NCBI GenBank assembly: GCA_003611875.1
Contig: RAYY01000034.1
Coordinates: 1 to 52,955 of the forward strand
Direction of reading: 5' to 3'
Source of the DNA: a bacterium D16-56
Lineage (GTDB): Bacteria > Bacillota > Clostridia > Lachnospirales > Lachnospiraceae
Length of the DNA: 52,955 bases
The notes beneath the pieces are model-generated. The model was not told where the DNA came from. It worked only from the letters and a program-made list of their open reading frames with translations, and ran no database searches. Shown here in pieces: positions 1-7,934 of the stretch; position 1 is the stretch's first letter, and each line of letters opens with the position of its first letter. A program made the position numbers and the translations under genes.

Positions 1-42
1 CCAGTCTTCCTGATAATTGCCGCAACAAACTAAAAAAGTAAA

Positions 43-82
43 ACAGGTCTTCCCCCGGTAAGCACTGGGGGCTTTCTTATTT
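43..82 (+). terminator. Rho-independent terminator of a gene left of the window
   Basis: A stem of five C against five G encloses about ten bases and is followed by the T-rich run TTTCTTATTTT. It presumably ends a transcript entering from the left. Confidence 0.6.
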
Positions 83-385
83 TGTCAAGGTACAGATGAT
101 TACCTACTTACGGAATTGTAGAGGGGAGGAGGTTGTGGCGAGAGTGGAGGAGGGGAAGCCTTTTCTGTATTCTTTTCGGGGGGGGGTTCTTCTGGGATTG
201 TGGAAGGGTGATGGTGAAGTTGGGGGAGGAAGCGGAGGGGAGGAAGAGGAAAAATTAAAATCTGCATTCAGGAAAAAGAGGTTCTGCAATCACATTTGTT
301 GTTTTGGCAGAAATTATTTTGTTCAATGGCAGAAATATTTTTTTCTTAGAACACTAACCAAAACTCAATAGAAATAAACCAAAAC

Positions 386-419
386 GAGGACCTTGAGGGA
401 TAACACCTTTCAAGGCCTC
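386..419 (+). other. Conserved hairpin closing repeat unit 1
   Basis: GAGG-A-CCTTGA pairs with TCAAGG-CCTC around a loop of about 13 bases. The same hairpin, slightly altered, closes the next repeat unit. No T-run follows, so it is not a plain intrinsic terminator. Confidence 0.45.
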
Positions 420-666
420 TCAGTATTTAAAAAGAGTGTGTTGGCGGTGCTTGAGGTAGTGGGAGTATGGTGAGAAGATGAGGAGAGAAGAGGATTTTCT
501 TTCTTTTTTCTGGAGAGGAGAAGGGGAGTATGCTTTCGGTTTTCTCTCTTGAGATGGAGAGAATGAGGAGAGGGAAGAGGAAAAAATAAAATCTGCCAAG
601 AGAAAAAATAATTTCTGCCGTTACAGCTGAAGCGGAACTAAAAAATCAATAGAGATTAACTAAAAC

Positions 667-703
667 GAGGACCTTGAGAGATTACCCTTTCAAGGTTCTC
701 CTC
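667..703 (+). other. Conserved hairpin closing repeat unit 2
   Basis: The second copy keeps CCTTGA pairing with TCAAGG and pairs the outer GAG with CTC across a two-base bulge. Retention of the stem while the loop and bulge differ suggests an RNA structure. Confidence 0.4.
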
Positions 704-949
704 CTCTCTGTATCCGCTCCTGATTAAGAAAGAGTAGTGCTTTTGAGGGAATAGTAGTAAAATACAAAAAGATATGAATGTTCACTTTCGTTTTTTTCGG
801 AGAATGTAAGGGGAGGAAGAAGAACGAGCAAGCAAAAAAATTGCGAATTTCCGAAAAAGGAGCTTGCGGCAACAACAATGATGTATATTTTGTAAAGCAG
901 ATAGTCTTTTGCTGTCCATTGATATTTAAATGCAATTCATGACCAATAT

Positions 950-1633
950 GTGTGGGAAACCATGAATGTTTGTGGAAAGAATATGAATGGAGTCACTGAC
1001 AGAAAAATATTTTCAGAGATAATGAGCAGATTAAAAGTTATTCGTAAAAATGTAAGAAAGTATTATCCTGAAGATGAACAAAATTATCAGGAGGAAGCAA
1101 GCGGAACCATGAATAAAGAGAAAAAACCACTTGTATTTATAAGTCATTCATCCAAGAATAGAGAACAAGTCAAATTAATTGTGGAGTTATTGCGTGCTAT
1201 TAATATGCTTCCTCAACAGGATGTATTTTGCAGTTCGCTTCCAGGATATGATATACCAATTAACACCGCCTATCGGATTTTTGATTTTTTAAGAAGCAGA
1301 TTTCTGGAATATAATATACATGTTTTTTTTATACATTCTGCAGAATATTATGCAAGTGCAGTTAGTTTAAATGAAATGGGAGCTGCATGGGCATTAAAAT
1401 CAAAGGCTACATCTTTCCTTCTTCCTGGTTTCGAGTTTTCTGATATGAAGGGTGTGATAAATGGAGATAGGATAGCTATAAAGGTTGATAATGATGTTAT
1501 AGAGGTTAAAGACAAACTTAACCAATTGCGAGATGCTTTAGTAGCAGAATTTGAGCTTGCACCTGTCCCCAATATAACATGGGAGCAGGCAAGAGACAAG
1601 TTTATTGAGGAAATAAACCGCCCAAAATCATAG
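950..1633 (+). CDS. TIR-domain protein, zero-frame product (defence-type)
   Basis: The 227-residue product has an N-terminal helical lead of about 55 residues and then a bacterial TIR domain. LVFISHSS (61-68) is the first beta strand, CSSLPGYDIP (94-103) the BB-loop region, and LNEMGAAW (140-147) carries the likely NADase glutamate E142. Bacterial TIR domains of this type typically cleave NAD+ or make cyclic ADP-ribose signals in anti-phage defence. Starts at 962 or 983 are also possible; GGAAAG lies just before 983. The frame stops at TAG right after the text CCCAAAA, and a second domain follows in the -1 frame (1627-2460). A frameshift would give a protein of about 503 residues. Confidence 0.85.
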   Translation: MWETMNVCGKNMNGVTDRKIFSEIMSRLKVIRKNVRKYYPEDEQNYQEEASGTMNKEKKPLVFISHSSKNREQVKLIVELLRAINMLPQQDVFCSSLPGYDIPINTAYRIFDFLRSRFLEYNIHVFFIHSAEYYASAVSLNEMGAAWALKSKATSFLLPGFEFSDMKGVINGDRIAIKVDNDVIEVKDKLNQLRDALVAEFELAPVPNITWEQARDKFIEEINRPKS

Positions 1634-1689
1634 GGCAGCAATCAGATATAGATGTAAACGTATTTATGTTGTTAAAAAAGATTGCTGCC
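1607..1689 (+). promoter_or_regulatory. Candidate programmed -1 ribosomal frameshift site
   Basis: The parts are, in order: an SD-like GAGG (1607-1610); ten bases; the heptamer C CCA AAA (1621-1627), which is in the zero frame and fits X XXY YYZ; a six-base spacer containing the zero-frame TAG (1631-1633); and a perfect 10-bp stem, GGCAGCAATC (1634-1643) with GATTGCTGCC (1680-1689), around a 36-base loop. This matches the general layout of the dnaX site (upstream SD, slippery heptamer, downstream stem). After a -1 slip the reading continues through I-I-G-Q-Q into the next open frame. The alternative is a one-base deletion in the A-run. Confidence 0.55.
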
Positions 1690-2460
1690 ACAAATGATGG
1701 GATTTTGTTGACTCCATTTAATTTGGAAAATGGTGTTTCAATACAAGTTGGTAAAGAGATTATTGCTAGTGAATATCCAAACAGAAGAAATTATACCAAA
1801 TGGGATGCAATATTAAAGAATTGTATAAATTGGGGATACATTGAACAGAAGAATAAGGATGTTTATGCATTAACGAATTTAGGTTATAAATATGTGGATG
1901 AAAACGAAGATATAAAAGAAATAGAATTGTGTGGTAATACGTTTTTAACACCAGAGTCTCTGAATACCAGTATACATATTAATAATAGAAAATCACCAAG
2001 TTCATTGGAAGGGAGAATATTGGAATCAGGGGAGGTAATGGAAGATATATTAGGTGCGATAAAAACTAATTTGGAAAACAGCTTTGAAAAAAGGATTCTC
2101 TATGTAAGTAATTCGGTATCGGATAATGAAGTAGCTTTGCTCAGAACAGATTATAAAAAATTGGTTGATATAAATGAATTTGGCATTGATACAAGTAACC
2201 GTAAAGTGATTTATAGGTTATGCGGAATAGCTATTTTTAAAAGAAAAGTAGATGAATTTTTGAATCAGAATGTGGTTGTATCTGCCCGAGTAGGAGATGT
2301 CCTAATTGAAAGCATAACTACCTTTGATAATTGGAAATCAAAGAGTTATGCCAATAATGTCTTATCTGCAGAAGAATATGAATGTACTATTTGGTTTAAG
2401 ATATTGTCGGATAAAGACAATTTGTGCAAGGTACAAATACTTTTGATAGAGGAATACTAA
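1666..2460 (+). CDS. C-terminal half of the TIR protein in the -1 frame (winged-helix-like plus unknown domain)
   Basis: The open -1 frame actually begins after the TGA at 1606-1608. Its only early ATG (1666) lies inside the stem-loop and has no ribosome site, so independent initiation looks poor. The first 75 residues read like a winged helix (KNCINWGYIEQKNKDVYALT, then LGYKYV), a type often found C-terminal to bacterial TIR domains. The remaining ~190 residues (beta-rich, with FKRKVDEF and EYECTIWFKIL) are not recognised. Best read as the effector or sensor half of the upstream TIR protein. It ends one base before the next gene's ATG, which suggests coupling. Confidence 0.6.
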   Translation: MLLKKIAATNDGILLTPFNLENGVSIQVGKEIIASEYPNRRNYTKWDAILKNCINWGYIEQKNKDVYALTNLGYKYVDENEDIKEIELCGNTFLTPESLNTSIHINNRKSPSSLEGRILESGEVMEDILGAIKTNLENSFEKRILYVSNSVSDNEVALLRTDYKKLVDINEFGIDTSNRKVIYRLCGIAIFKRKVDEFLNQNVVVSARVGDVLIESITTFDNWKSKSYANNVLSAEEYECTIWFKILSDKDNLCKVQILLIEEY

Positions 2461-2461
2461 G

Positions 2462-3322
2462 ATGGATAATTTTAAAGAGAACTTGAAATATTATCGGATT
2501 GGTGAGTTTGTGGCTGGGATTATGTTAAAAGGTGTAATCCATCCAGATATGAAAGAGGACAACATAGGTTGCCGAAATGGCAATTGTGTTTTGTTGGATT
2601 TTGCAGATATAGATATGTTTGAATTCCCTGATGACATTGATGTAAGAATATTGAATCGATTGACGGACGCTTTATTTCCGCCAATGGAGAAGATTCTTAA
2701 GAATTTTGAATTTATGAGCAGTTTTAGAGCTGGATTTATATCTATTGGGGGAATGCTTGGGAAAGCAGTCTTTGATAATACAATTACTAATGGAATAAGT
2801 AGCTTTATTTATACTGATATAAATTTGAAAACTGAAAATAAAATTCCATCATATATATTCACTGCTGAGAGTAAGGCAATGGAAAAAGAATGGCAGAATC
2901 TGATTATAGAAGAATTGAAATATGGCGAAGCCGGAAATGCAATCTCAAATTTTGATTCTGAGTTGTTGAGTAAAGTTTCTAAAGCGAATTTATACCATAT
3001 GGATCAGATGATAGTATTGAAATCCTATTCGGAAATTGAAGATGCAGAGACAGATATGAGATTCTGGTTAACAGCTTTACATTTTGCTTGTGAATCAATA
3101 AAGCGTGGTTTTACATATACTGGATACGGAATACTTAGAAAGGTTTTACATATGTGTAAACATGCATATAAGCCGATTGTCTTGTATCATGCAAAAATTG
3201 AAGAACTTCTTGAAGAAAATGAACTAGAAGATGAAATAAAACAGCTTATTGAGGATAATATGAACTATAATTTTTTCCAGTTGCTATGGCTGATGAATGA
3301 TATTGATTCCTTTATGACATAA
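2462..3322 (+). CDS. Kinase-like protein lacking an N-lobe, partner of the TIR gene
   Basis: The ATG follows the upstream stop by one base, so the two are probably translationally coupled. Near the N terminus, residues H27-P-D29-M-K-E-D-N34 fit the HxDxxxxN catalytic loop of protein-kinase folds, and D46-F-A-D matches the metal-binding DFG region. Only 26 residues precede the loop, so there is no ATP-binding N-lobe or conserved lysine. It is either a truncated kinase, a pseudokinase, or one whose N-lobe comes from elsewhere. Residues ~60-286 are helical and unassigned. The same frame continues past two stops to 3427 with protein-like text, so the original gene may have been longer. Confidence 0.55.
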   Translation: MDNFKENLKYYRIGEFVAGIMLKGVIHPDMKEDNIGCRNGNCVLLDFADIDMFEFPDDIDVRILNRLTDALFPPMEKILKNFEFMSSFRAGFISIGGMLGKAVFDNTITNGISSFIYTDINLKTENKIPSYIFTAESKAMEKEWQNLIIEELKYGEAGNAISNFDSELLSKVSKANLYHMDQMIVLKSYSEIEDAETDMRFWLTALHFACESIKRGFTYTGYGILRKVLHMCKHAYKPIVLYHAKIEELLEENELEDEIKQLIEDNMNYNFFQLLWLMNDIDSFMT

Positions 3323-3427
3323 AACAATGTTATTGAATGACTAAGAACATTGGATGAAGAAATTCCAGAGAAATTAACTTTAACGATTAATGTTGCGAAT
3401 AAGTTGGCAGATAGATTGTGGTCGGTA
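3323..3427 (+). pseudogene. Protein-like tail after the kinase-like gene
   Basis: In the same frame as the kinase-like gene, after stops at 3320-3322 and 3338-3340, the text reads LRTLDEEIPEKLTLTI, then NVANKLADRLWSV and a stop. It has coding-like composition but no start with a ribosome site. I read it as the lost C terminus of the preceding gene. Confidence 0.3.
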
Positions 3428-3500
3428 TAAGCGAAAGAATCATACATCTAACCATGTGATAATGTCTGTGAAAATGTATTAAGAAGTAATTTATATCAAT

Positions 3501-3546
3501 AAAAAATCCCCTGCCACTGGTGAAATGAGTCGGTGGATTTTTTCAT
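3501..3546 (+). terminator. Terminator after the TIR/kinase operon
   Basis: AAAAATCC pairs with GGATTTTT across an inner CAC/GTG pairing, followed by further Ts. It fits the end of the 950-3322 transcript. Confidence 0.5.
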
Positions 3547-3689
3547 TTTCTGAAATCGCAAGCAACTCCTGTCTGTAAGCGGAAGGTATTGTGATAAAAA
3601 GCAATTATATATAATATTTATGATAACTATGGGAGCAGAGCCTTTAAATGGTTCTGTTCCTTATTTTTTGCGATACGGAAGGAGAGCTT

Positions 3690-3965
3690 ATGTATTCAGA
3701 AAGGCAAGAGAAATTAAAGTTATTTTTACGGCAACTGCAACAATCTGTAGAAGGAAGAACAGGGGAGAAAGTGGAGGTTCATTCAGTGACAAAGGCGGAC
3801 GGAAAGAAATTTCTTGAGATTATCATAGGGGAGAATCCTTTGCTTTCGCCTGTTATCTGGGTGAAGGAATCCAGAGCAGGTTATGGAAGGAACGGCTTAG
3901 AGGATATTTTGCAAAGGATTTGGACTGTGTATGGCAGATATAGAGAAAGGAAGGTAATGGTTTGA
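3690..3965 (+). CDS. Small protein resembling the N-terminal part of DUF5688
   Basis: AAGGAGAGC sits just upstream of the ATG at 3690, which decides the start over upstream ATGs. The 91 residues (MYSERQEKLKLFLRQLQQ, then GEKVEVHSVTKADGKKFLEI, ending YRERKVMV) resemble the beginning of the DUF5688 proteins of Lachnospiraceae, which are several times longer. It is therefore probably a truncated member. The stop overlaps the start of the next gene. Function unknown. Confidence 0.5.
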   Translation: MYSERQEKLKLFLRQLQQSVEGRTGEKVEVHSVTKADGKKFLEIIIGENPLLSPVIWVKESRAGYGRNGLEDILQRIWTVYGRYRERKVMV

Positions 3966-4589
3966 AACCGAATTTTAATTTTAAAGAGGAAGAAGTGTAT
4001 GATGATAAGGCTAATGTTACATTTAGCAGACTTTCAGAATATAATCGAGAAATCTTAGAAAAAATCAAAGATATCCCTAATTTGATAGATATTATAGATA
4101 GTATATATACATTTGATGATAAGGAAATGACCAGCATAAATAAGGTTGCAAGTGTAAGTGATGATACCTATATTCGGGAATGTAGGAGAGAATGGGATAG
4201 ATTTTGGGATTATTTTGGTGTTTTGGAGTATAGAGAATCTTGTTTTCCTAAGGGGGAAAGTTTATCGCTAACTTTTTCGGAAATACTTTTTTAAGAGATT
4301 TTTTTGAGAAAGTATGCAGATCGGCTAGAGACAATCTGGTTGAAGAAGATAAAAGGATAGAAGATAAGTAAGAAGTTTTCTTGATAGGCGAAAAAAGAAC
4401 TTTGATGAAGATGATAAAGATAAAATACAATGGGCGGCAACGAATCTTTATCAGATGATAAGAAGGTGTGTTGGAATTACAGAAGATATCAGGGAAAAAT
4501 TTGGAGAGTATTTTTCTGTTGTGTCAGCGTGGATTGGGCGGAATATATTCAATCAGGTCGTTCAGGTCACACTCAAGGGCATAGCATAA
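3962..4589 (+). pseudogene. Unknown protein gene broken by two -1 frameshifts
   Basis: It begins with TTG at 3962 behind AAGGAAGG. The first frame (MKPNFNFKEEEVYDDKANVT...) runs to about 4255. At the run AAGGGGGAAAG the sense continues in the -1 frame as GGKFIANFFGNTFLRDFFEK and on to IEDK. Near 4366 it shifts -1 again to RKKNFDEDDKDKIQWAATNL, ending around GEYFSVVSAWIGRNIF (4545). Joined, it gives about 200 residues of helical protein that I do not recognise. Its tail runs antisense into the XRE gene on the other strand. Confidence 0.55.
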
Positions 4590-4757
4590 TCGGGAAATGA
4601 CAGCCAAATCAACACGCTGTATATCCTCTTTCATATATGCTTTTAACTGTGTGCGTTGCATTTCAGCACGGAATGCAAGTTTGTTGATACTGATATTCTG
4701 TTCCGCCATCAAATCAGCTAATTTTTTGCGGACGTGTCCGTAATCTACATCAATCAT
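4524..4757 (-). CDS. XRE-family HTH regulator (Cro/C1 type)
   Basis: The 77-residue protein starts at MIDVDYGHVRKKLADLMAEQ because AGGTGATT precedes that ATG; an upstream ATG (4799) has no site. The HTH spans about residues 8-66: NISINKLAFRAEMQRTQLKA is the helix-turn-helix and VISRLCYALECDLNDLIEYI the last helices, as in the HTH_26 group. It is probably an autoregulator of a neighbouring unit. Its 3' end overlaps the decayed gene on the plus strand. Confidence 0.8.
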   Translation of the reverse strand: MIDVDYGHVRKKLADLMAEQNISINKLAFRAEMQRTQLKAYMKEDIQRVDLAVISRLCYALECDLNDLIEYIPPNPR

Positions 4758-4916
4758 AGTAATCACCTCATATATTTCTATAATAGTTTTCCACAACACA
4801 TATTGCTATGAGTGGAAAAACATGATTTAATTTTATGAGTAGATATATGCTCATTCCATCGGAAAGAAATATAAGTATTCACAAAATAAATATTAGATAA
4901 TCGGGAGGTAGTTAAG

Positions 4917-5635
4917 ATGGCACTATTTGATAAGGACTCCATTTCAGGAGCATTAGAAAAAGCGAAAGGACTGGCAGGAAAGGCAGCGGAAGCCGCTAAG
5001 ACTGGGATGACCAGACAAAGACATTGGTAAGTGAAAAGATGGAGCAGTCTAAGCAGAATAAACTTCCGCAAGAGGGTGGCTTGATTCGCTATGAGGTAAT
5101 ATATAAGGGCGATCATCCTGATTTTCAGTTGGAGAAAAAGAAAAGTTCGTACATATTGCTTGACATTATGCCCGACAGATTCAGCTTTTTGGCGAAACCT
5201 CAAAGTGAGGACTGGTTTACAGGGTTTGAGATTCCATATAACAGGATTATTTCATTAGAGATTGTGGAAAGAGTTATCAGCAATGCAGAAATGCTGTTAA
5301 GCAGTGGCAGTAATAACAGCGATTTAAGGCAGAAGAACGTGATAGAAATCAAATACCTTGATGAAGTGGGTGACGAGTATGTTGTCAGGAATGAAATGCT
5401 TACAGGCACTACCGTCATGGGTCAGGCTAAGGTATGTCAGGAAATGATTGACCTGCTCCGCACGAAAGGCATTATGAAGCAGTTTAAGGGAACGGAAAAC
5501 AGTCATTCTGCTAATGCTTCTGGTGGGGATGATGTATTAAGCCAAATCGAAAAACTTGCCAAGCTGAAAGAACAGGGGATATTGACAGAGGAAGAATTTG
5601 CAAACAAAAAGGCGGCATTGTTGGAGCAGTTGTAA
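4917..5635 (+). pseudogene. SHOCT-domain protein with an N-terminal frameshift
   Basis: GGGAGGT precedes the ATG at 4917, giving MALFDKDSISGALEKAKGLA and an Ala/Lys-rich stretch. A frameshift at ACTGGGATG (about 5003-5007) then moves the sense to the -1 frame (DDQTKTLVSEKMEQSKQ), which stays open to 5635 (the ATG at 5036 could start a shorter product). The middle (KKSSYILLDIMPDRFSFLAK to VCQEMIDLLRTKG) resembles a PH-like domain. The end (DVLSQIEKLAKLKEQGILTE, then EEFANKKAALL) is a typical SHOCT C-terminal domain, thought to mediate oligomerisation. One lost G in a G-run explains the break. Confidence 0.65.
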
Positions 5636-5665
5636 TAACGATAATTTTCAAGGAGGATTTGTTAT

Positions 5666-6001
5666 ATGGAATCGTATAAAAAGGAAATTACACTGGAAAA
5701 TATTGCGGATACTTATAACGGCAGACCGTGGGAAGAAGTATCAACAGAGGAACTGGAAGCCATAAGCCATATAAGCATAGGGGCTGCTTCTTTGCGGTTA
5801 TCCCAGAAGGCAAAAGAGATTTTGGAAGAAAGAAAAGCGGCAGAAGAAAGCGCAAAAAAAGCACTTGATGATGGTTCTGTCAAAGGTTTAATCATAAGCA
5901 GGGATTATACCAATGTTGGTGAAGGTGTAGCAATCCAAAATATTGTTGATGGGGTAAGCACATGGACAATTGCGGTGGAGGTTGTTGCAGTAGTGCAATG
6001 A
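5666..6001 (+). CDS. Small unknown protein, probably frameshifted near its end
   Basis: AAGGAGG lies upstream of ATG 5666. The 111 residues include a Glu/Lys/Ala-rich helix (QKAKEILEERKAAEESAKKA) and end STWTIAVEVVAVVQ. The tail looks out of frame: a -1 shift at ACATGGAC would continue as STW-DNCGGGCC into the next open frame, which is richer in cysteine and more protein-like. So this and the next entry may be one broken gene of about 180 residues. Function unknown. Confidence 0.5.
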   Translation: MESYKKEITLENIADTYNGRPWEEVSTEELEAISHISIGAASLRLSQKAKEILEERKAAEESAKKALDDGSVKGLIISRDYTNVGEGVAIQNIVDGVSTWTIAVEVVAVVQ

Positions 6002-6213
6002 TGGTCACTCCAAAAGATACAATTTATTGGAAAGATATTGAAGAAGCCGCAGGTAATCTATGTGCTTTTTGCCGCAGGAAATTTAAAAAAGAAGATATTA
6101 TTCTATTCAGCGTAGATTCGTTTTATTCTCCTATGACAATGGGGATTGTATTTTTGGAGGATAAAATATGTACTTTTGACCAGAAAATGTTGATTTTACA
6201 GAAGATTCTGTGA
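5962..6213 (+). CDS. Cysteine-rich small protein or C-terminal half of the preceding gene
   Basis: Read from ATG 5962 the product opens MDNCGGGCCSSAMM and contains a CAFCRRKF knuckle (a possible zinc site). After SFYSP a further -1 shift would give YDNGDCIFGG and a stop directly before the next gene's ribosome site, which looks more natural than the annotated 83-residue end. No own ribosome site is evident at 5962. Confidence 0.4.
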   Translation: MDNCGGGCCSSAMMVTPKDTIYWKDIEEAAGNLCAFCRRKFKKEDIILFSVDSFYSPMTMGIVFLEDKICTFDQKMLILQKIL

Positions 6214-6329
6214 CAATCAGAGTGACAAGCGGTGAAGATGTGAGTCTGTATTGTGGTAATGATGAAAAATATAGCAAGGGCATTTACAATTTGCTTATGG
6301 ATATTAAGGACAGAATAGCAGGAGCATGA
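6168..6329 (+). pseudogene. Small gene with an in-frame TGA at codon 4
   Basis: An ideal ribosome site GGAGGA is six bases before ATG 6168. The frame reads M-Y-F-stop-PENVDFTEDSVTIRVTSGED and on to LLMDIKDRIAGA. The text after the stop is clearly protein-like. TGG (Trp) to TGA is the simplest explanation, giving a 53-residue ancestral protein of unknown function. Nothing suggests selenocysteine. Confidence 0.5.
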
Positions 6330-6422
6330 TGGGCTGTGCGGATTGACACATAGGGAAGATATTAAGCAGAGGTATCTTCCCTTTCCTTTATTGTTATTTT
6401 TTTCGCAGATTGGAATGGTTTT

Positions 6423-7889
6423 ATGGAAAATTATAAAGCGGAGAGAAAACGGGCAAAGCAGGCTGCAATAATGGCAGGGATGATACATAGAAATATCAGC
6501 AATGCCGCTACTGTTTACGGTGAGGAAAAATTTCATGCAAGCCGTGGACATGGATTTGCGGCGGAAAGGGCGAATACATTCTATGACAGATTCAAAGGGC
6601 ATGATGCACAGCTTATCGGAGATAATAATATAAAAGATGGTGCTGACAGGATTGTAGACGGTATCAACATACAATCGAAATATTGTGCTACTGGCAGTGA
6701 ATGTATCCGTGAATGTTTTTCTGATGGGAAATTCCGATATATGAACAGTGACGGAACACCTATGCAGATAGAAGTCCCGTTTGACAAATATGATTCTGCG
6801 GTTCAAGCCATGCAGGAACGGATTCGCAGGGGAGAAGTCCCAAATGTGAGTAATCCCGAAGAAGCAAAAGATATTGTCAGACAGGGAAAGTTTACTTATG
6901 AGCAAGTTAGGAATATTGCAAAAGCAGGTACGGTTGAATCTATTGCTTATGATGCAGTAAATGGCATGATAATAGCAACAGGTGCATTTGGAATTACGAC
7001 AGTCCTTTCTTTTGCTGTATCTGTCTGGAATGGGGATGAAATTGAAATTGCTTTGCAAAATGCGGTTGCAGAGGGATTAAAAGTCAGCGGAGTTACGCTG
7101 ATTACTGCTATTTTTGCAGGACAGCTTACAAAGGCTGGATTAAACAGTATGCTTGTTGGTGTCAGTGAGGGCATGGCAAAGGCATTAGGGACAAAAGGCT
7201 ATACATTACTTGCAAATGCATTTAACAGCGGTAAGAATATTTATGGTGCGGCGACAATGAAAAGCATGGCAAAAATGCTTCGTGGAAATATTATAACGGG
7301 AGTAGCTTCCGTTGCAATTCTTTCGACTGTGGATGTGGTTAATGTATTTCGAAGAAGAATATCAGGCGGTCAGCTGCTTAAAAATGTTGCAAATACAACA
7401 GCGACAACAATCGGAGGGACAGTTGGATGGATAGCAGGTTCAGCGATTCCCATTGTCGGACAGATCGCAGGGGCATTTATCGGTGGCACGCTTGCAAATA
7501 AAGCCACAAGTGCTGTGCTTGACAATTTTGTGGCGGATGATGCAGACGCTATGGTGGAAATCATAGAAACGGTTTTTGTGAGGATAACTATGGAGTATCT
7601 TTTGACAGGACATGAAGTAGAAGATACAGTTGATTATATGAGTAAGAATATTAGTGGAAAAGAGTTAAAAGATATGTATGCAAGTGATGACAAGGAATAT
7701 TATGCTAAAATGCTGATTCAGACTTATGTAGAGCAAAAGATATTACAAAGGGAGTATATAAAGGATATTACGGCAGAAGGGCTTCAAGAAGGTCTGCGTA
7801 TGGCTTTGGAAAATATAGGGAACAGTGAAGAATATGAAAATAGTTTTGAAAATGGCGAGTTAAGCAAATATGTGGTTATGGATTGTTAA
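6423..7889 (+). CDS. YeeR-like membrane protein
   Basis: This 488-residue protein resembles, from memory, the YeeR-type inner-membrane proteins found on prophage and accessory islands. A soluble N-terminal region (residues ~1-165) carries RGHGFAAERANTFYDRFKGH and ADRIVDGINIQSKYCATGSE. Then come hydrophobic, Gly/Ala-rich segments at about 183-200, 225-245, 285-303 and 320-360 (TIGGTVGWIAGSAIPIVGQI), and an acidic helical C terminus. The ribosome site is weak (GGAATGG). Location suggests a defence or stress role, but no catalytic motif is visible. Confidence 0.55.
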   Translation: MENYKAERKRAKQAAIMAGMIHRNISNAATVYGEEKFHASRGHGFAAERANTFYDRFKGHDAQLIGDNNIKDGADRIVDGINIQSKYCATGSECIRECFSDGKFRYMNSDGTPMQIEVPFDKYDSAVQAMQERIRRGEVPNVSNPEEAKDIVRQGKFTYEQVRNIAKAGTVESIAYDAVNGMIIATGAFGITTVLSFAVSVWNGDEIEIALQNAVAEGLKVSGVTLITAIFAGQLTKAGLNSMLVGVSEGMAKALGTKGYTLLANAFNSGKNIYGAATMKSMAKMLRGNIITGVASVAILSTVDVVNVFRRRISGGQLLKNVANTTATTIGGTVGWIAGSAIPIVGQIAGAFIGGTLANKATSAVLDNFVADDADAMVEIIETVFVRITMEYLLTGHEVEDTVDYMSKNISGKELKDMYASDDKEYYAKMLIQTYVEQKILQREYIKDITAEGLQEGLRMALENIGNSEEYENSFENGELSKYVVMDC

Positions 7890-7934
7890 AAGGGGAGTTT
7901 TGTGCTAAAATGGCTGTAAAGGGAGTGAAATGCT

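Larger units (their letters stand above)
100..830. repeat. Imperfect tandem repeats of about 300 bp, noncoding
   Basis: Two long units (about 100-425 and 426-715) and a partial third (716-830) share the same order of parts: a purine-rich stretch with repeated GAGGAGAG-like text, the text AAATCTGC, a run of A/T, the text TCAATAGA, and a closing hairpin. The third unit keeps only the beginning. Open frames here have low-complexity composition and no ribosome site, so I see no gene in this stretch. It may be a repeated small RNA or a decayed element end. Confidence 0.5.

Noticed and set aside
96-371. Open frame of 91 codons in the left repeats
   Set aside because: Gly/Glu-rich low complexity from a purine run, no ribosome site, and not preserved in the neighbouring repeat unit.
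4990-5035. Second programmed frameshift in the SHOCT gene
   Set aside because: There is no X XXY YYZ heptamer in phase and no stem; loss of one G in a G-run is simpler.
4778-5203. 141-codon minus-strand frame
   Set aside because: It is antisense to the SHOCT gene, has no ribosome site, and a composition typical of a shadow frame.
6168-6329. Selenocysteine reading of the TGA
   Set aside because: No SECIS-like hairpin is evident after the TGA and the position (codon 4) is atypical.
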